DNA of 64,000 bases from Erpobdella octoculata (lineage: Eukaryota; Annelida; Clitellata; Hirudinida; Erpobdellidae). The position numbers were made by a program, and so were the translations under genes. Of the stretch, positions 34,702 to 48,559 are shown piece by piece. The stretch is from positions 8,577,114-8,641,113 of the forward strand of contig OZ022242.1 of NCBI GenBank assembly GCA_963978895.1, read 5' to 3'. The notes beneath the pieces are model-generated. The model was not told where the DNA came from. It ran no database searches and was given only the letters and a program-made list of their open reading frames with translations. Within the stretch, counting starts at the first letter, position 1, and each line of letters starts with the position of its first letter.

Positions 34702-35266
34702 AAAAAAAAATGTAAATGTAAATTTATAATGCGCTTTTTTAAAAAGTCACAAAAGCGCGTCGCGTCAAATCATAAATTTAAGAATAAAGTTCTGTCTTAA
34801 GCAGCCTCCTGAAACCGCCGAGGTCCAAAGCTGGATTCCTCAGGTCAGCAGATAGGCTGTTCCAAACAACTGGACCAGCAGTGGAGAATCCGCGCCTGCC
34901 GAGAGTCGTTGTCTTTGACGATGGAACGAACAAGTCGCCTGCAGCCGCCGATCGAAGGTGGGACCGACCAGCAAGCGTTGAGATCGGTACACACAATTGC
35001 TGCAGGTAGACCGGAGCCGTGTGGTGGAGGCACTTGTATACCATCAGACCCAACTTGAACTGAATTCTCTGCGGGAAAGGAAGCCAGTGAAGTTGCGTCC
35101 GCATGAGATCTGATACGGGAGACCAGCCGGGCAGCTGAAGAACAAGACGAGCGGCTGCTCGGAGAATGGATTGGAGCCTATTGATTTGAAACTGTCTAAG
35201 TCCGGCCATGACACCATTACAGTAATCAAGCCGGCTGTGCACGAGTGCTCTAATAGCCAGCCCCAT
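34702..35266 (-). pseudogene. 5'-truncated CR1/L2-like LINE, second family
   Basis: The minus frame at 34778-35281 contains ALVHSRLDYCNGVMAGL at its start, then LHWLPFPQRIQFKLGLMVYK, and WNSLSADLRN followed by FRRLLKTEL near the end. This is the same C-terminal reverse transcriptase part as at 6.2 kb, but clearly a different family. The 3' end on this strand passes through aaagcgcattataaatttac into a short (TTTACA) tail at 34702-34722. It is 5' truncated and sits inside the minisatellite. The frame is intact over its length, so the insertion is fairly young. Confidence 0.85.
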
Positions 35267-35295
35267 AACCACCCTGTACATAGCCAGCCTCCTAC

Positions 35296-35375
35296 CCCGT
35301 CACGTGAGTGAGTGGTCCTTCAAATGTGTCACGTGATATATAGACACTCTCACGCACCGGATCACTGACTCAGTC
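35296..35375. promoter_or_regulatory. Paired CACGTG sites with an AP-1 type site
   Basis: gtCACGTGag at 35301 and gtCACGTGat at 35330 are 29 bp apart, followed by tatataga and then TGACTCAG at 35366. E-box pairs of GTCACGTG type are classic bHLH-zip (USF/TFE/MITF) sites and TGACTCA is an AP-1 site. No gene is recognised next to it, so a regulatory role is only inferred. Confidence 0.3.
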
Positions 35376-35399
35376 ATAAATTGGCGGCAAGCCAATTTT

Positions 35400-36240
<841 letters not shown>

Positions 36241-36837
36241 TCATTCTTCTTTTTTTAAATTTTTCTCGTGTTTATTTTACAGATTTTTGTTTTTTTTAAA
36301 GCATAAATACACAAGTAGATAAATCTAAAAATAGATATTACAAGCACGCATTGTTCCATATTGCAGGACGTTTTATGGATGAGAGAAATGTTTTAGTTTG
36401 AGCATTTTATGACTGTTCTTTTGTGCACTTGCGAATTCTCTGCTTTCATGTTTTATGCTTTGCAAGAAAAAAAGTGAATTTTTATTTACGCATCTGTGTG
36501 AAGTTTGTGTGCTAGCCATTACGTGTGGCTATGTTGTTATTTGTAAGGGTGCATGTGAGTGAGTATATGTGTGTGTGAGTGTGTGTGTGTGTGTGTGTGG
36601 TTGTACGCACGCACAGATATATGGACGTGTGCGTATAAAATTCAATTTCCATTTCCGGTTAAAAGTGACGTTCACTTGACAGAAAAACCTCCCGACACTT
36701 CATAACATCTCGAGGACGACCAAATTCCTCGCATGATCGTCGTGCAACTTGAATGCTGCTAACAAGTCACATCTCGAAAACCTCAAACCTTTTCATTCCT
36801 GTTTCTTCATCCAGATTTTTAAACTTTTACTTTTTCA

Positions 36838-36838
36838 C

Positions 36839-36928
<90 letters not shown>

Positions 36929-36972
36929 CCATCACCATCACCCTCACCATCACCATCACCATCACCATCAAC
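36838..36972. repeat. (ATC)n microsatellite grading to (ACCATC)n
   Basis: Pure atc triplets at left; caccat hexamers at right. The long Ser/Pro and His frames on the plus strand (36749-37112) are its translations. Confidence 0.97.
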
Positions 36973-37404
36973 CACTAATTATCATCTCATACCCACTAAC
37001 CATCATCCACCCATTCATCATCCACCCACGCATACTTATCATCACATACGCACTCAGCCACGAGGGTCCCACACGAAATCTACCCACGTATTTATTTTAT
37101 TGTAACAGCTAGATGTGTGTGGTTTGGGCTTTAAAGGGCATTTTGTACCATAAAAACCATGCAATAAAATCGTGGTCATTTATTTGAGCGAATTGTTGTG
37201 AATATATTTTTAAATAGTCATTTAAATCATTTCAATTGTCTCATTATGGTTTTGAAAGGTGAACAATAAATAGTCCATTTCTTTAGGAATGAGATGGCTT
37301 TCTAGCGACGAAACATTTATTAAGTGCTACCAGCAGCTGTGTGTACAATTACTAGATTACCTATTAAAAAATTTCAATAAAATTTTTTAGTTTGACAAAA
37401 TATT

Positions 37405-37500
37405 CAATTATATAAGGTTAACATTAGGAATAATATAAAGTTAACATTAGGAATAATATAAGGTTGACATTAGGAATAATATAAGGTTAACATTAGGAAT
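37405..37500. repeat. 23-bp tandem repeat, 4 copies
   Basis: taatataaggttaacattag plus gaa, with aaagtt and ggttga variants. Confidence 0.9.
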
Positions 37501-37514
37501 GCCACGGCTACACG

Positions 37515-37624
37515 ACCCGAACCCGAAGTTCGGTACTGTAAAGCTAACAATTCGTAACGTTGAAGTTTTGTAGTAATTTATTAATATATATATATATATA
37601 TATATGAGTAATATACTTTGGCAA

Positions 37625-37703
<79 letters not shown>

Positions 37704-37915
37704 GACAATATATATATAATTATATATATATACAGGACAATATTTCTTGAATTATAATTCTAGCTCAATACTTATTTCAAAGTGCTATCAATTCACTCAA
37801 TCTAAAAATATCTCGATGTTTCAAAGTTGAAAACCCGATCCGAACCTGAATATTCACAATTCAAGAACCCGAACCCGATAAAGCAAAAAAATTGAACCCG
37901 TCACATCCCTAGTTA
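37515..37915. mobile_element. Possible hAT-like fragment with gaacccga repeats
   Basis: acccgaacccgaagttcgg at 37517 and aagaacccgaacccgataaa at 37860 bracket the (TA)n tract. The right edge ctagggatgtgacgggttc (reverse strand, from 37913) looks like a hAT terminus. No matching left terminus or target-site duplication was found. Confidence 0.3.
37585..37735. repeat. (TA)n microsatellite, interrupted
   Basis: TA runs separated by tgagtaatatactttggcaa; the phrase atacaggacaatat is duplicated at its right end (37700 and 37730). Confidence 0.93.
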
Positions 37916-38539
37916 GTTTCTTTTTCAGCAAGTTATTATTATTTTTATTCTAAAAACACAACACATTTAAACATGTTTTTAGAACTCCAAAAAAGTCTCT
38001 AAAGACTTTCCACAAAAAGCAAAAACACAATTAACAATTAACATAATAATAAAAATATTTAATCATTTTTAAAACTAATACATAGAAAAATTTATAGAAA
38101 GCGCCACACATTTGCTTGTCTATTTATAGAGTGAGCTATAAATAGCAGCAAGAGACGAATGATGTAAATCTAATGACGATTAGGAGATTCTGGAACGTTG
38201 ACAAATGACGCCATAACTTTCTTACCTGCTCCAAAATTACTTTCATTTTATGTAATTGCATAATGGCGACAGATATTGATATTGAACACAAGTATTTTCG
38301 GGCTAATTGAGTTTGCCTTTCATTGCCTAGAGTCAACAAATGAGAGGTAGTAGTGTAGTAGTATGTGTAACTTCTTATAGAAATATTCGTTTGGACGAAT
38401 ATCCGTTTAATATAAAATTTTATTAAACGGATGAGGTGGCAAGTTGGTTTGTTTATTTGAGTTGAAATGATAAAAAGAGTCCTTCATTCTTGTTTTTTGT
38501 CAATAACACCTGACCCCACCTGACCCCACCTGACCCCGA

Positions 38540-38600
38540 CTGATCGTTTAAAACTAAGACACGTGACTGGCACGTGAACTTCGAAATGACCTTGAAATAA
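38540..38600. promoter_or_regulatory. Paired CACGTG sites with TGACCTTGAA
   Basis: CACGTG at 38560 and 38571 are followed by tgaccttgaa at 38587, an orphan nuclear-receptor type half-site. Upstream, cacctgacccc is tandemly repeated three times (38509-38538). No adjacent gene recognised; role inferred only. Confidence 0.25.
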
Positions 38601-38679
38601 CCTCGTAGCGATTTACTCCCTCGCATCTTATTAATGACTCGCTTGCCGCTGTTACGTGGCGCTATAAAGAAAATAAACT

Positions 38680-38900
38680 CATGGATAAATGAATGAATGG
38701 ATGGCTGGAAGGACGGTATAATAGATGGATGGATGGATAGATGAAGGAAGAAGGAAGGGAGGATAAAAACTGACAGACGAACAAATGATTGAATGGAAAA
38801 ATTGACGATGAACGGGTGGTCGTGTGGACAAAAAACTGGACGTATGAATTGGTGGACGGATGGATGCACGGGTGAATAAACCAATTGATGAGTTCATAGA
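38680..38900. repeat. Degenerate (GGAT)-derived sequence
   Basis: Frequent ggatggatgga, gaatgaatgg and ggacgg motifs show an old, mutated tetranucleotide tract of the same motif as 59.2 kb. The minus frames rich in HPSI are its translation. Confidence 0.6.
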
Positions 38901-38918
38901 CAAGTGGCCGAATATCAC

Positions 38919-39440
<522 letters not shown>

Positions 39441-39735
39441 GCTGCATGTCTTATGACCTCCGGCTCAGATCAGGGCAAAGTTGTCATGCGTTGCCGACCG
39501 GGCGGACATGGGCTGAGTATTTCTGAAATGAAAAAAATTCAATTGTAACTTTTTGGACGTTATATAATTTGAAAGGATTTTATTACTCGGAGCATTCTTT
39601 ATTATGCGGAGCGGCACACAATGGGAGCGGAAGATTTTTGAAGATTGCTTTTTATTTACCACGTTTCAAAGAAAACGCAGTTTCAATTACCAGTGCTCAC
39701 GTGAGTATAATGAACTCCAGGAAGTATGTCTATAT

Positions 39736-40069
39736 GAATGTATGTATGTATGTATGTATGTATGTATGTATGTATGTATGTATGTATGTATGTATGTATG
39801 TATGTATGTATGTATGTATGTATGTATGTATGTATGTATGTATGTATGTATGTATGTATGTATGTATGTATGTATGTATGTATGTATGTATGTATGTATG
39901 TATGTATGTATGTATGTATGTATGTATGTATGTATGACTGTATGAATGTATGTATGACTGTATGTACGTAGATGTTTATGACTGTATGTATGTATGTATG
40001 TATGTCTGTCTGTCTGTTTCTCGTAGTGTTTATCTACCCGCTCAACGGTAGTTCTCTGGCTTATCTGTT
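39736..40069. repeat. (GTAT)n microsatellite with the shared right flank
   Basis: About 50 gtat units (39738-39934) followed by the same variant units and unique flank as 29515-29660. The left flanks of the two loci are unrelated. Confidence 0.95.
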
Positions 40070-40448
40070 TCAGTTTCATTTTAATTGCATGTTCATTTTA
40101 ACCTCTCGACAGCAACAGATTGTCGACGTTGCTGTCTGCTGCAACCGCACTGTTGAAAAACTCAAACTTCAAAAAGCCAATAAACAAAACTTCTTTCAGT
40201 TTCATTTTCATAAAAATATCGAAAACAAAACTCACTCGAAGCGTAACATAAGAATTATGTAATGAAGTTATTATGCTGGACATCTGTGGTCAACTGAATG
40301 ATCACAACAAGATTTCTTTATTTATATCGAAAAAAAATTTTTTCTTAAGCTTCTTTTATGAATTAAAGACTAATTTTGTTTTTCAAGTAAAATGATAGAA
40401 ACTAATTATAACTGTCCATTTATTGGAGCTATAAAGGATATAAAATAA

Positions 40449-41290
40449 AAAAAATGTAGAGATCGACCGATATTCGTTTTTAGTGCCAAAACTGCAAATT
40501 TTTCAGTTTCGGCACATTTTTATTTTCAGTTTTTTTAAATTTCGAACAGTTTCGTTTTCGGCCCACGAGCAGTTTCTGCACTTTACGAAACTGCAACATT
40601 TTAAAAACAAAGTTACCAAAAGCATTTACATTGATGAGTTTGAGAAAAAATATCCAGTTTTAAAAATTTTGAATTTGCGGAGACAAAAACCTGCCATGAA
40701 TAACAAATCTTAAAATTCCATAACAGAAGGATCAGAAAAAACGATCAACACAAAACTGGCCATGACACTTGGAAAAATTCTGTCAACCAGCTTCAGCATT
40801 CTCATTGTTTGGTGCACATGTTAGTGTCAGCTATGCTGTGTTGCTTTGAAAAGATTGATGCAAAAGCAGGAAATTTTGATTATAAATGTCAGTTTTATGC
40901 TTATTCAAATGAAAAACAAAAATATACACAATGTCACTGCCTTGAGACTACAGCAAAAAGTTCCGCTCAGTACCAACGTCAAATGATGTCACAAAACAAC
41001 TATTAATTTGTGCAGGACAAATATGTATACGCAGATTATCACAGTAACATGCGTGGATAAATTTTTGAGAAACTTTTATTTCTGACGTACAATACTCGTT
41101 CATTCAGGTTTAACTCATAAGTTTAAGTTTTCAGTTTTAGATTATGTTTATTAAAGATTTCTTTTATATGTTTAACTGTTCGTTTATTACAATTTGGGCA
41201 GTTTTTTTCAGTTTTATCTCATATTTCGGACAAAGTTGACAGTGCGGTTACGTTTTTGTTTTTGACCGAAACAATATAATATAATGCCTA
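40449..41290. mobile_element. Possible hAT-like remnant starting tagagatcgaccgat
   Basis: TAGAGATCGACCGATA at 40457 is a common hAT-type terminus. Subterminal cagtttcgg / tttcggcac repeats follow and recur in related form near 41230-41270 (gacagtgcggtt, gaccgaaac). No inverted right end or duplication could be fixed. Two short frames inside (40483-40713, 40809-41006) match nothing I know. Confidence 0.35.
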
Positions 41291-41499
41291 CAAAATTAAA
41301 TATAATTTAAAAAAAAAACTTTTATAAACAAAATATTCTACGAGTTAATGACGATATTTTGATTTTCAATTTCGTGAAAAGCAATTTTCGATGATGACGT
41401 GAACTGTATGGATGCATGGGAAATCTTTTCACTACTATTCAGTAAAATTCTATGAATAAAACAAAAAACCGTAAAAACTTTGTTATTTTAAATATTTTA

Positions 41500-43165
41500 T
41501 AATTTTGTAAAAAGGTTTTGCAAAATATTTTTGATGATAGTAAGTTTATAAAATATGAAAACACTGATGACAGTTTTCTAAATACTTAATATATGAGAAT
41601 TGAAAACTTAAGAAACTTTCAAATCAATATGGAATAAACAAATTTGTTATTAAAAAATTTCAATCTGAAAATTAAATGTCATTTTCCTTATATAAACTAA
41701 AAAATTCAGTTCGTTTATCTACATAAAAAAGTAATTTTAGAAAAATATTTAAGCTTCAATGTATTTTTTTCTGTAACTCACTCACATGTTGTCCAATCAA
41801 TTTGAAAAGTTAATAAAATGTAATGTCTCCAACAACAAATAAACCCGCCAAATTTCAATTCAATTGTGAGAATTGAAAATGTACGCTATTTTCGAATCAA
41901 TATGGAATAAACAAATTTTTTGATAAAAATTTATAAAGTTTTAAATATAATATCGCTTTTATAAATAAACTAAAAATTTTAAATTTGTTTTTCTTTATAA
42001 AATTTTAAATTTTTTAGCATATTTTAAAATATTTATTGTTTTTATTTTTAATTCACTTATAATTTGTTTAATCAATTTGAAAATTTAATGAAATGTAATG
42101 TTTGCAGCGGCAAATAAATTCACCAAATTTCAACTTGATTGGATTACGGAAAGTTAATTTTTTCAAGTGGTAAGGGGTACCAACGTATAGCTCAAGCAAG
42201 CAAGCAAACACGGCAAAGTTAATATAAAGAATTTAACAGGAAAACCTTTAAAAAAAATTTTTTGTTTAAACTCATATATAATTTTTTAATTCTGTGATTG
42301 AAATTTTTTTGCAAAATATGTTTTGACGATAGTAAGTATATAAAATATGAAAACATTGACCACAGTCTTTTAAATACTTAATATGTGAAGTATGTTAGAA
42401 TTCAAAATTTACGAAATTTTTGAATCAATATGGAATAAAATAAATTTGTATTAAAAATTTCAAATTTAAAAATTAAATCTTGCGTACGTTAAATAAACTA
42501 AAAATTCAAAGATCTTTTCTCAATATAAAATTTGTAATTTTCAAAAAACGTCTATTCTATAGTTGACTCACATGTTGTCTAATCAATCTGAAAGTTTAAT
42601 AGAATGTAAAGTCTGCCGCCGCAACAAATAAACCCACCAAATTTGAAAATGAAAAATAAATGCTTACTTCGAATCAATATGTACTAAGCAAATATTTTAT
42701 TCTAAATTTTAAAATTTGAAATTTAATTTCCGTTTATTTATTAAATCAATTAATAATTGTTTGTTTTCTACATAAAATATTTATTTAAATTTGTTTAAAG
42801 TTTTAATTGCTTTTATTTTCTAATTCACTCAAATGTTGTTTAATCAATTTGAATTAAAATGGAATAAACATATATATTTTATTATAAATTACTACAATTT
42901 AAATTTAGTTATTGCTTTGTTTAAAAAAATAAAAAAAAATGTTTTTCATTTTTACAATGTTTTAAAGGTTTTACTGATTTTGTTTTATAATTTAATTAAG
43001 TGTTGTCCAATTGATCTACAAATGTAATAAAATGTAACGTCCGCAGCGACAAATACACCTACTAAATTTCAACTTAATTAGATAACGAAAAATTGTTTTA
43101 TTTGAGTGGTATAGGGGCCCAACGTATGGTTCAAGCAAACAAACTAGCAAGCAAACACGGTCAAG
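41500..43165. repeat. Diverged tandem or nested copies of a dispersed AT-rich family
   Basis: gaatcaatatggaataaaca recurs near 41620, 41896, 42422, 42668 and 42847, and aaataaacccrccaaatttca recurs near 41837, 42112, 42625 and 43048. Two copies end caagcaagcaaacacggcaa-like (42198, 43143). Related pieces are at 8774-8940 and 56900-56985. Coding potential is absent. Confidence 0.7.
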
Positions 43166-43204
43166 TTGATATAAATGATTTAAAAAAAAACTAAAATATA
43201 AATT

Positions 43205-43400
43205 AAAAGTGAGAAAAATGTAATGAAAGGGAGATATATAGAATGAGATGGAAAATTATAGAATAAAAAGAACAAGTATAGAATAAAAAGGACAATAATA
43301 GAATAAAAAGGACAAGTATAGAATAAAAAGGACAATAATAGAATAAAAAGGACAAATATAGAATAAGAGAGAGAAATATAAAATGAAAAACAAAGAATGA
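43205..43400. repeat. 20-bp tandem repeat gaataaaaaggacaataata
   Basis: Six to eight units with agtata / aataata alternation and decayed edges. Confidence 0.85.
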
Positions 43401-43599
43401 AAGAAAGAGGAAAAACTAGAGAGAAACTGAGAAGGAAATCAGGATGTTTACGAGGTTGGTATGGAGAATGAGAAGAACAGGCGACACGAACATAAAGATG
43501 AATGTCGTCCCAATAACGAAATGTAATAACTGCTCATCCTCAACACAAAACGAAGTCTCTGAACAATATGAAATATAGAAATGTACGCTTGCGTTATTC

Positions 43600-43860
43600 A
43601 CGCGTACATTTGTGCAAATATACATATGTACATTTGAACGGATGTAAGAATGTACATCAGTACAAATGTACATTAGCATAAATATAAACCAGTACAAATG
43701 TTCATCAGTACAAATATAAATCAGTACAAATGTATATTCGTACAATTAAACATCAGTACAAATGTACATCAATAAAAATGTACATCAGTACAAATGTGCT
43801 TTAATACAGATATGCATCAGTACAAATGTGCCTCAATACAGATATACATTAGTAAAAATC
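43600..43860. repeat. Short-period repeat built on tacatcagtacaaatg
   Basis: About 16-18-bp units, strongly diverged. The 109-codon minus frame (43416-43745) is its translation. From 43870 to 44390 nothing recognisable. Confidence 0.75.
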
Positions 43861-44389
43861 ACAAGACTTTAGAAATCTTATTTTATAAATCTTTTTTTGG
43901 TATTCTTAAAATTGTTTTAGTTAAAAAATATGAATGTTATTTAAAACGCAAAAATTGATAAAAAGAAGTACTTATTTTTTTTAATTAAATTAATGTCAAA
44001 TAGGCCAAAATTACTGTTTAGTTCATTTATTAAATATTTTCACAAATTTAAACAAAACTAATATACTTATATCAAACAAATGTTTCATAAAAAAAATATT
44101 GTAGTTGAGATTAAGATAGAAATTGTATGCCCACTTTGATTAGTACAAAAGGTGCACCTGAGCAACAACAAAAAATTGAAAACAATAACAAATAAGAAGA
44201 AAAATAGGCAGGACACGCAGGTGTAATATAAAAAGTGTAAAATACCTGGAACACGACACGGCCCTACCTGAGCTCCATAAATATCCAACCAATCACAATA
44301 AAGCCACACACACTGTGCTCCTTTCCATTTCAGAGGCGTTCATCGGTCAACGTTTTATTTTCTCTTTTCTGTTTTTCTTTTTGTTGTTC

Positions 44390-44552
44390 TATTTGGTTGG
44401 TTGGATGGATGGTTGGTTGGACGATTGTATAATTTGCTATTTGCTTGGCTGGCTTATTAGTTGGCTAGCCGGCTTTCTGGCTGATTGATTGGCTATCTGG
44501 CTGGTTATTTAGTTTGTTCGTTGGGTTGCAGACTGACTGGCAGGCTGGTTTG

Positions 44553-44584
<32 letters not shown>

Positions 44585-44590
44585 CTGGTA
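44390..44590. repeat. Degenerate TTGG/TGAT tetranucleotide repeats
   Basis: ttggttggatggatgg, then ggctggcttattagttggct-like units and a clean (gatt)n stretch at 44552-44583. Confidence 0.75.
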
Positions 44591-44639
44591 TGCAATCATA
44601 TAATCATATACTAAAATTATTCTGGCTGTAGGTTTGTGC

Positions 44640-44920
44640 CGCTCCCTTATGCCAGCAGCGTCATTTCAGCAATTCCTTGAGGGGAAGGGCAACCTTTAAA
44701 CAAATATTTCTACAAAATTTTTCTAAAATTCTATTCACTTTTTTGCCTCCAACAATAGCTAATGACTGGGAGGGGGTGGGAGGTACATTTCCCAAAACAT
44801 ATTCTAAAACATACTCCTCATTTATTTTAGTTACAAGTTTGTTTTCGAAAATTTGCCGTCCATAAAAAATGCCGTCCGGGGCCGACCACCGCCCCACCAT
44901 GCTAGGCCACTGCGACTGGA
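44640..44920 (-). mobile_element. Possible hAT-like MITE
   Basis: Read from 44919 on the minus strand, CAGTGGCCTAGCATGG opens a C- and G-rich terminus like the MITEs at 13.8 and 53.1 kb, and the interior has the same kind of gcctcc / ggggtgggagg text. The other terminus is not clear. Confidence 0.35.
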
Positions 44921-45377
44921 TGGTGAAATTTTGGGCTGCCTGATTTGTTGGCTAGTTGAATACACGATGGTTTAATGCTGCCGAAATATGAAAATTATTC
45001 AAAAATCAATATGTTTCTCATGTCGAGGATTGTTGTTATTAAAAAAAAAACAGTTTTCTATAATAGTCAAATAAATTATCAATAAACATTTAATGTGTTT
45101 TATAGAAAATGAAATTGATTTTAACTCATATTAGTGTTTTTTGAATTTTTTCCATACCCTTAAATGTTACAAGCCGAAGAAAAAACAATCAAATTTTTAA
45201 TAAAACTTAAAAAAGCTAAGAGTAAGTCAATATTTAAACACAAATTTTCAATTTTTTCGTTCACATTTAAAGTTTGACAGTATCTTGTACAAATAGCGGC
45301 TTAAGAAGGAAACGTGTTTTACTGGAAGGCTTCCATTTAATTGTTTAAACGCACAGGTTAGAAGATTTATGTATCAC

Positions 45378-45719
<342 letters not shown>

Positions 45720-46200
45720 ATATATGAAAAGATAAGAGACATAATAGTAATTATAATATTAACAGCAACTTTGTATCCTTCGATAGGACTCTCGAACCAC
45801 GGTTCACTCTCAAGTATGCATTCTCTGTTGTCGGGTCATCATAGTGTAAATACCAATGACTATTACTCTATTTTCAAGAGCTGATGATGCCAGCGGGATA
45901 TAAACCGTTGAAATTTCGTTCTATTGACCACTCTACCACCATCATCCACATAATTGTTCACGTTTAATTAATTTATTTTTTATTTTATTCTTCCATTTCT
46001 TGTATCAAATGATTTTTGGTTGTTTTGAAAATTTAATTAAACAAAAAATATTTATTTTCAATAATTAATTTGTCTTCTTTTTCTTAAAAAAATAATAAGG
46101 AATTTATCTCATACTTTGGCAAGAATTGCATTTAGATTTCTTTACAATTTTAAGATAACTTCCTATGGGTGTTTATGGCTGTCTGGTTTCTTATATCTTT
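45720..46200. other. Intergenic DNA
   Basis: No gene. ctgatgatgccagcggg at 45882 was examined as a ribozyme core and rejected. Confidence 0.4.
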
Positions 46201-46204
46201 GTTA

Positions 46205-46440
46205 GCGTATATGTATGTGTGAGTGTAGATGTTTGTGTGAATTTAGATGTTTATGTGAGTGTAGATGTTTGTGTGAGTGTAGATGTTTGTTTGGGTGTAG
46301 AGGTTTGTGAGAGTGTAGATGTTTGTGTAGTGTAGAAGTTTGTGAAAGTGTAGATGTAAGTGTGAAGCAAGACGGTACTTTTTCCAAGTGTAAATGATTG
46401 TATAAGTGTAGATGTTTGAGAGTGTAGAAGTTAGTTCGAG
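46205..46440. repeat. 18-bp minisatellite gtgtagatgtttgtgtga
   Basis: About 12 units, increasingly diverged to the right; minus frames with repeated HKHLHSHKHLHS are its translation. Confidence 0.9.
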
Positions 46441-46889
46441 TCTGAATATCTGTGTAGGGCAGTGGTTTGAGTTTGCCTTGCCGAATGTATATGTGGTCAT
46501 GATTGTGTATGGCGGAATCTGCATCTCTGATGGTCGTATGCGTACGCAATTGATTCGGAATGTTGATGAGAACTTTTTCGCATGAGATTGGAGATGTGTG
46601 TGTGTTTCTATGTGCGTGTGTGCATGTGCCTATGTGTGTACAATTTCTGTGATTGCTTGGCAGTGAGTTAGAAAGAAAGAGAAAGCTCCAAATGATTGGT
46701 TGGATGTTGTGCGTCAGAAGGAATTTGAGAGGATTAGGAGAGGTAAATTGAAATAAGCCCCATCAACGAATTGAATAAACACACTGACATCCATTCATAC
46801 CCGAGTACATCCTGAGTACAGCAGCACTTATTGAGGAGTACCCGTGCGCCATCTTGTTTTGTTTTATCTGTCTGCATGTTGGTCAACAC

Positions 46890-47005
46890 GTGTAACAACA
46901 CGGCACAAACAAATCTCATGTGTAACAACACGACACACACAAATCTCATGTGTAACAACACGACACATACAAATCTCACACAACAACACGACACACACAA
47001 ATCTA
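46890..47005. repeat. 28-30-bp minisatellite, 4 copies
   Basis: acacgacacacacaaatctc plus atgtgtaaca units. Confidence 0.9.
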
Positions 47006-47009
47006 TGGA

Positions 47010-47690
47010 TTTCCTTATTAATATCATTTCGTCTTGGCAACTTTTTTTTCTAACGTAGCTGAAATTATTTGATTTCCTGATGTCGATTGGAGCAGATGTT
47101 TAACATTTCTGTCACACGAGGTTATTGATTATTTCATTACATTCCTTTGAGAGATGACAAATCAAAAGTCACTAAGAAAAAAAAATAAGAGAAAATAAAT
47201 TAAAAAACAACTTTTATAAAGCTATGAAAATATTAATAATTCTGACCAATGCGCTTGGAACTGTCACGAATGCCTTTAGAATTTAGTTGAGATTATCACA
47301 TTTAATAATCAGAATTATGAAAACAACATTTCTGAATGTGTTCATTTGTCCAATTGTGACGTTTTGTCTACTTGATAATTTTGACTTTTATGGTTTTTTA
47401 AACTTGCATGGTTACAAAATAGCGCTTATCTATATGAATTTAACTTTTGAAGCCCCATATAAGAAGCAATACGAAAAAACTTCTCATATATAACATCTAT
47501 AAAATCTGCTCATATTAAAAATATATTTGTTTTATTTACGCATTTGTTGTCAATGATGATTAAAAAAAATACATGAACAAGCTTGCTGCTTAGGATTGCG
47601 TTCATCACCATCATCTGTCGTCATCTATCATTCTTATCATCATAATCACCGTCATTATTATAACCACCGTCTCAATAATAACCATATCAT
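47010..47690. other. Intergenic DNA
   Basis: AT-rich; a 68-codon plus frame at 47287-47493 has no recognisable features. Confidence 0.35.
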
Positions 47691-47811
47691 CATATCATCA
47701 TCATCATCGTAGTTGTCATCGTCATCGTCATCGTCATCATCATAATCTCCATGATCATCATCATCATCCCCACCACCGTCGTCGACGTCATCGTCATCGT
47801 CGTCGTCGTCG

Positions 47812-47849
<38 letters not shown>

Positions 47850-47920
47850 ATCATCATACATCACCACCACCATCGTCGTCATCATAATCATCATCCTCAT
47901 CATCATCATCATCAACTTCT
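47690..47920. repeat. (ATC)n/(GTC)n mixed triplet microsatellite
   Basis: cat, cgt and cac triplets alternate. The poly-Asp minus frame is its translation. Confidence 0.95.
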
Positions 47921-48559
47921 TTACTTGACGCATACATGACTTGGTAACATTTTCATTGCCAGGCAGCCAATCTTACCATACCGTGATGGAAAGTCGTTCA
48001 GTTCCATTTGGCTTCTTCCAGTGCTACAATTCCTGATTAACTTCCTTCTTTATTTGTTTATATTCTGGAAAAAACTGTTTTGAATTGAAGGGAATTACTT
48101 CAAAATTTATTGAAATTGCTTTCAATTTAAATAAAGTTATTCTCAAATTGAAAAAGCGAAAAGTTAAATTAAATATACATTTTGTAAGCTGTATACTGAT
48201 AATGTTCACTTCTATATAACAATTATAAAAAGTTACCTTGTTGCTATTGGCCCTGCTAAACTTTTGCCAATGAATTTCATCACCATCGTGGTCATCATAA
48301 TCATCACCGTCAGAATAATGATACTCTTCACCATCACAACTACTTTATTAACCCGAAACAATCTAAAACCTCAATCAAATATCTTCAATCAAATATTTAT
48401 AGTCCTCCAGCGGGCTTGGAATACCCGAGGACTTTATAAAGTGTTTTGCCAAGTCAACACTGTCATTCACTTCAAACGTTTGTTTCTTCTTTTGCTGCTT
48501 CGGAAGATCTTCCATATCATGTATGTTCCAAGAAACACCTTAATGACCGCCAATACGAA

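Noticed and set aside
45880..45925. Hammerhead ribozyme core (ctgatga ... gaaa)
   Set aside because: A stem II can be drawn only if four unpaired bases follow CUGAUGA, and no stem I/III partner with the cleavage-site context was found.
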